NCBI GenBank assembly: GCA_964530525.1
Contig: CAZHBH010000041.1
Coordinates: 1 to 19,311, forward strand
DNA length: 19,311 nucleotides
Source of the DNA: CAYNQN01 sp964530525
GTDB lineage: Bacteria; Actinomycetota; Acidimicrobiia; Acidimicrobiales; Acidimicrobilacustridaceae
Direction of reading: 5' to 3'
The notes under the pieces: generated by a model
What the model saw: the letters and a program-made list of their open reading frames with translations, nothing else
Database searches by the model: none
What the model was told of the DNA's origin: nothing
Shown: in pieces, positions 15,767 through 19,311 of the stretch
How the letters are laid out: every line of letters starts with the position of its first letter
How positions within the stretch are numbered: position 1 is the stretch's first letter
Made by a program: the position numbers and the translations under genes

Positions 15767-16048
15767 CGCGACGCTCTGGTCGTACCGCCGGTACCTACCG
15801 CCACCCGCGTACGACGCCACGTCGAGGACGAGCCCGAAGGCCACGAAGAACCACCCGATGCCGGTGACCCCACCGATGGGTGCGAAGGCGATGGCCCAGA
15901 AGATCGTGGTGAAGGGAAGGAAGATGAAGCCCAGAAGCGGCAGCCAGAAGTTCTCGAACGCGATCGAGAGCCGATCGGTCAGCAGCCACATGAAGAAGAG
16001 GGCCACGCGTGGGAGGCCCAGGAACAGGGCCACTACCGGACAGCACAC
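15764..16048 (-). CDS. Small conserved-looking three-helix membrane protein
   Basis: Function unknown. The frame encodes 94 residues from GTG at 16048, or 97 from GTG at 16057. It is strongly hydrophobic with three probable membrane segments (about 5-24, 35-55 and 63-83 of the 94-residue form), a Cys-Cys pair at the N-terminus, a PRVALFFMWLL segment, an aromatic/Pro stretch (FLPFTTIFW) and a short basic tail (GGGRYRRYDQ). I recall similar small actinobacterial membrane proteins but cannot name a family. The 16048 start is preferred because TAGGGT lies 7 bases upstream. It is 9 bases before hisS, with which it may be co-transcribed, and divergent from the PPDK-like gene. Confidence 0.7.
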   Translation of the reverse strand: MCCPVVALFLGLPRVALFFMWLLTDRLSIAFENFWLPLLGFIFLPFTTIFWAIAFAPIGGVTGIGWFFVAFGLVLDVASYAGGGRYRRYDQSVA

Positions 16049-16055
16049 GTTCGGC

Positions 16056-16061
16056 ACCCTA
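16056..16061 (-). promoter_or_regulatory. Candidate -10 box TAGGGT of the membrane protein-hisS unit
   Basis: Minus-strand TAGGGT is 7 bases before the GTG at 16048, giving a leaderless start. It overlaps the alternative GTG at 16057, which argues for the inner start. It lies at the left side of the 122-base divergent region 16049-16170. Confidence 0.45.
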
Positions 16062-16149
16062 GCCCGGCCACCGACCCCGAAGTGGGTTGGCCCGAGTTGC
16101 CCACGGACGGTTGGATGCCAGACCGCGTCCCCGTGCCTTCGGAGGCGAT

Positions 16150-16155
16150 TAGCGT
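16150..16155 (+). promoter_or_regulatory. Possible -10 box TAGCGT before the PPDK-like gene
   Basis: TAGCGT on the plus strand is 15 bases before the GTG at 16171. A GGCGAGG-type ribosome binding site fits in between, so this would be a leadered transcript, unlike the other units. Weak evidence only. Confidence 0.25.
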
Positions 16156-16170
16156 GTCTGGCGAGGCAAC

Positions 16171-17748
16171 GTGAATCAGATCTTCGATCTCGATCACCCA
16201 CATGAGGCTGGGCCTTTCGAGCTGACGCAGCTGCTGGGCGTGAAGGGTGCGGGCTTGGCGACCATGTCGGCCGTCCTCGGTCTGCCGGTCCCTCCCGGTT
16301 TCACCATCTCGACCGCAGCGGTGGCCGAGCTCACCAACGGACGGTGGCCTCCCTCGCTCGCCGCCGAGCTGCAGCTCCACGTCTCCCACCTCGAGCAAGC
16401 CACCGGCAAGCGCCTAGGAGATCCCAGCGATCCGCTGCTGCTGAGCGTGCGCTCCGGAGCCGTCGTCTCCATGCCGGGCATGCTCGACACGGTCCTCGAG
16501 GTCGGGATCGACGACATCGCCGTCGAGGGCCTCGCAGCGACGACAGGCGACGAACGCTTCGCATACGACTGCTTCCGGCGCTTCCTGGCCAGCTACGGCA
16601 CGCACGTCTCGGGGGTCACCGGCTCCAGGTTCGCCCGTGCCGTCGCAGACCTGGACCCCGATCCTTCGGTCGACGACCTCAAGCGGGCCTGCGACGAGCT
16701 CCGCCGCACCATCGCCGAGACGACGGGGGCGGCGGTGCCGCGGGAGGCCCACCACCAGCTCCACACGGCCATCGAGGCCGTGGCGCGCAGCTGGCACAGC
16801 GCCAGGGCCCACTCCTTCCGGGCCCAAGCCGGCTTCCTGCAGGACGGTGCCACAGCCGTGACCGTGCAGGTGATGGTGCACGGCAACCGTGACGAGCACA
16901 GCTGCGCAGGCGTGGCGTTCAGCCGCAACCCGCTGACCGGTGAGCGGGAGCCCTTCGGCGAGATCCTGTTCCGCTCGCAGGGCAGCGACGTGATGTCGGG
17001 GACCTACGACGCCCTAGGTCTGACGGAGCTCGAGAGGCGGCTCCCCGACGCCTACCGTGAGCTCACGTCTGCCCTTGAGAGACTCGAGGCCCACATGCGC
17101 GACCTGTGCGAGGTGGAGCTCACGGTGGAGCAGGGGAAGCTCTGGCTGCTGCAGTCGCGCGTCGGCGAGCGCACGCCGGTGGCCGCGGTGAAAGCGGCAG
17201 TGGACATGGCGCTGCAGGACGGGTGGCACATCTCGAAGGAAGAGGCGTTGGCCCGCGTCTCGAACCACGACGTCGCGAGGCTCGAGAAGCTGGCGACCGT
17301 GCCCGGATCCGAACGATCGGTGGCAGTGCCGGCAGGCGGGACACCGGCTTCCGCCGGCGTCGCCACCGGGATCGTCTGCACGACGGTCGACGAGTGCATC
17401 GAGCGGGCCAACCAGGGCGCGAGCGTCATCCTCGTGCGACCCACCACCTCCCCTGCCGACGTGATGGGCATGCGCGTCGCGGTGGGGGTGCTCACCACCA
17501 CGGGGGGGCCCGCCAGCCACGCTGCCGTGGTGGCGCGGGCTTGGAACATCCCTGCCGTGGTCGGCGCCGGGGGCATCACCTTCGACGAGTCCGCGGGCCT
17601 GGAGGTGGGGGGCACGTCGATCGCGCCAGGCGACGTCATCACGATCGACGGCAGCTCGGGAGAGGTCTTCGTGGGCTCTCCCCTCGCCCAGGCCGTCCTG
17701 CCTCCGCCAGAGCTGGGGGTGCTCCTGGGCTGGCGAGACCAGGCCTGA
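16171..17748 (+). CDS. PPDK-like protein lacking the PEP/pyruvate-binding barrel
   Basis: The 525-residue protein matches the first two-thirds of pyruvate, phosphate dikinase, a family of about 870-900 residues. It has the ATP-grasp region with GVKGAGLATM (23-32), SVRSGAVVSMPGMLDTVLEVG (start at 92), GDERFAYDCFRRF (126-138), VTVQVMVHGN, GVAFSRNPLTGE and DLCEVELTVEQGKLWLLQSRVG, then the swivelling phosphohistidine domain with His450 in GGPASHAAVVAR and GDVITIDGSSGEVF (487-500). It ends ELGVLLGWRDQA, resembling the first linker helix before the TIM barrel, then stops. ATP-dependent phosphorylation of His450 looks possible; transfer to pyruvate does not within this chain. Start GTG at 16171 with GGCGAGG 4 bases upstream. 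No barrel fragment follows, because ettA begins 30 bases later. Confidence 0.9.
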   Translation: MNQIFDLDHPHEAGPFELTQLLGVKGAGLATMSAVLGLPVPPGFTISTAAVAELTNGRWPPSLAAELQLHVSHLEQATGKRLGDPSDPLLLSVRSGAVVSMPGMLDTVLEVGIDDIAVEGLAATTGDERFAYDCFRRFLASYGTHVSGVTGSRFARAVADLDPDPSVDDLKRACDELRRTIAETTGAAVPREAHHQLHTAIEAVARSWHSARAHSFRAQAGFLQDGATAVTVQVMVHGNRDEHSCAGVAFSRNPLTGEREPFGEILFRSQGSDVMSGTYDALGLTELERRLPDAYRELTSALERLEAHMRDLCEVELTVEQGKLWLLQSRVGERTPVAAVKAAVDMALQDGWHISKEEALARVSNHDVARLEKLATVPGSERSVAVPAGGTPASAGVATGIVCTTVDECIERANQGASVILVRPTTSPADVMGMRVAVGVLTTTGGPASHAAVVARAWNIPAVVGAGGITFDESAGLEVGGTSIAPGDVITIDGSSGEVFVGSPLAQAVLPPPELGVLLGWRDQA

Positions 17749-17765
17749 CAGCGCCGTCGCCTCGC

Positions 17766-17771
17766 TAGGCT
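17766..17771 (+). promoter_or_regulatory. Candidate -10 box TAGGCT before ettA
   Basis: TAGGCT on the plus strand is 7 bases before the ettA ATG. CTGACA, a near match to the -35 consensus, is 15 bases upstream at 17745-17750, overlapping the preceding stop codon; that spacing is short. The pattern suggests a leaderless start. Confidence 0.45.
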
Positions 17772-17778
17772 CGCCGCC

Positions 17779-19311
<1,533 letters not shown>

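Noticed and set aside
14918..16174. Plus-strand frame of 418 codons opposite hisS
   Set aside because: Antisense shadow crossing two real minus-strand genes.

Overview
The window is a dense, high-GC chromosomal segment of a bacterium, almost certainly an actinomycetote. It may be an Acidimicrobiia-like lineage, but the class is only a guess. The evidence is the GC-rich codon use, many GTG starts, and a gene order that matches what I recall of Mycobacterium tuberculosis (hisS, aspS, rarA, alaS, ruvX, mltG, aroE, prepilin peptidase, aroC-aroK-aroB-aroQ, pepQ, efp) and of the Streptomyces alaS locus (DUF6167 and DUF948 genes next to alaS). I see no mobile elements, CRISPR arrays, tRNA or rRNA genes, and no gap without a gene longer than about 115 bases.

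Layout. From 1 to 16057 every gene is on the minus strand, so transcription runs right to left. In transcription order: a small three-helix membrane protein, hisS, a possible 21-residue ORF, aspS; then rarA, a DUF948-like membrane/coiled-coil protein and a DUF6167-like protein; then alaS (with a possible 11-residue leader ORF), ruvX, mltG, aroE and an A24 prepilin peptidase; then aroC, aroK, aroB, aroQ, an M24 Xaa-Pro peptidase and the first 50 codons of efp, cut by the window edge. To the right, divergently on the plus strand, are a PPDK-like protein that lacks the pyruvate/PEP-binding barrel, and ettA, cut by the right edge.

How the genes work together. aroE, aroC, aroK, aroB and aroQ supply five of the seven shikimate steps; DAHP synthase and aroA are not here. 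hisS, aspS, alaS, efp and ettA serve translation. ruvX and rarA act in nucleic-acid processing, and mltG acts in cell-wall synthesis. Many neighbours overlap by an NTGA or TGATG junction, so translation is probably coupled along the operons.

Points worth a second look: (1) a T-A-n-n-n-T box lies 6-8 bases before the first start codon of six apparent transcription units, which suggests leaderless mRNAs; (2) short ORFs sit directly before aspS and alaS; (3) the PPDK-like protein ends at the linker before its C-terminal barrel; (4) the left 74 bases encode an EF-P lacking the tip lysine, in a pattern that looks more like a damaged sequence end than biology. I did not find a clearly new multi-gene system; most of the window is housekeeping.
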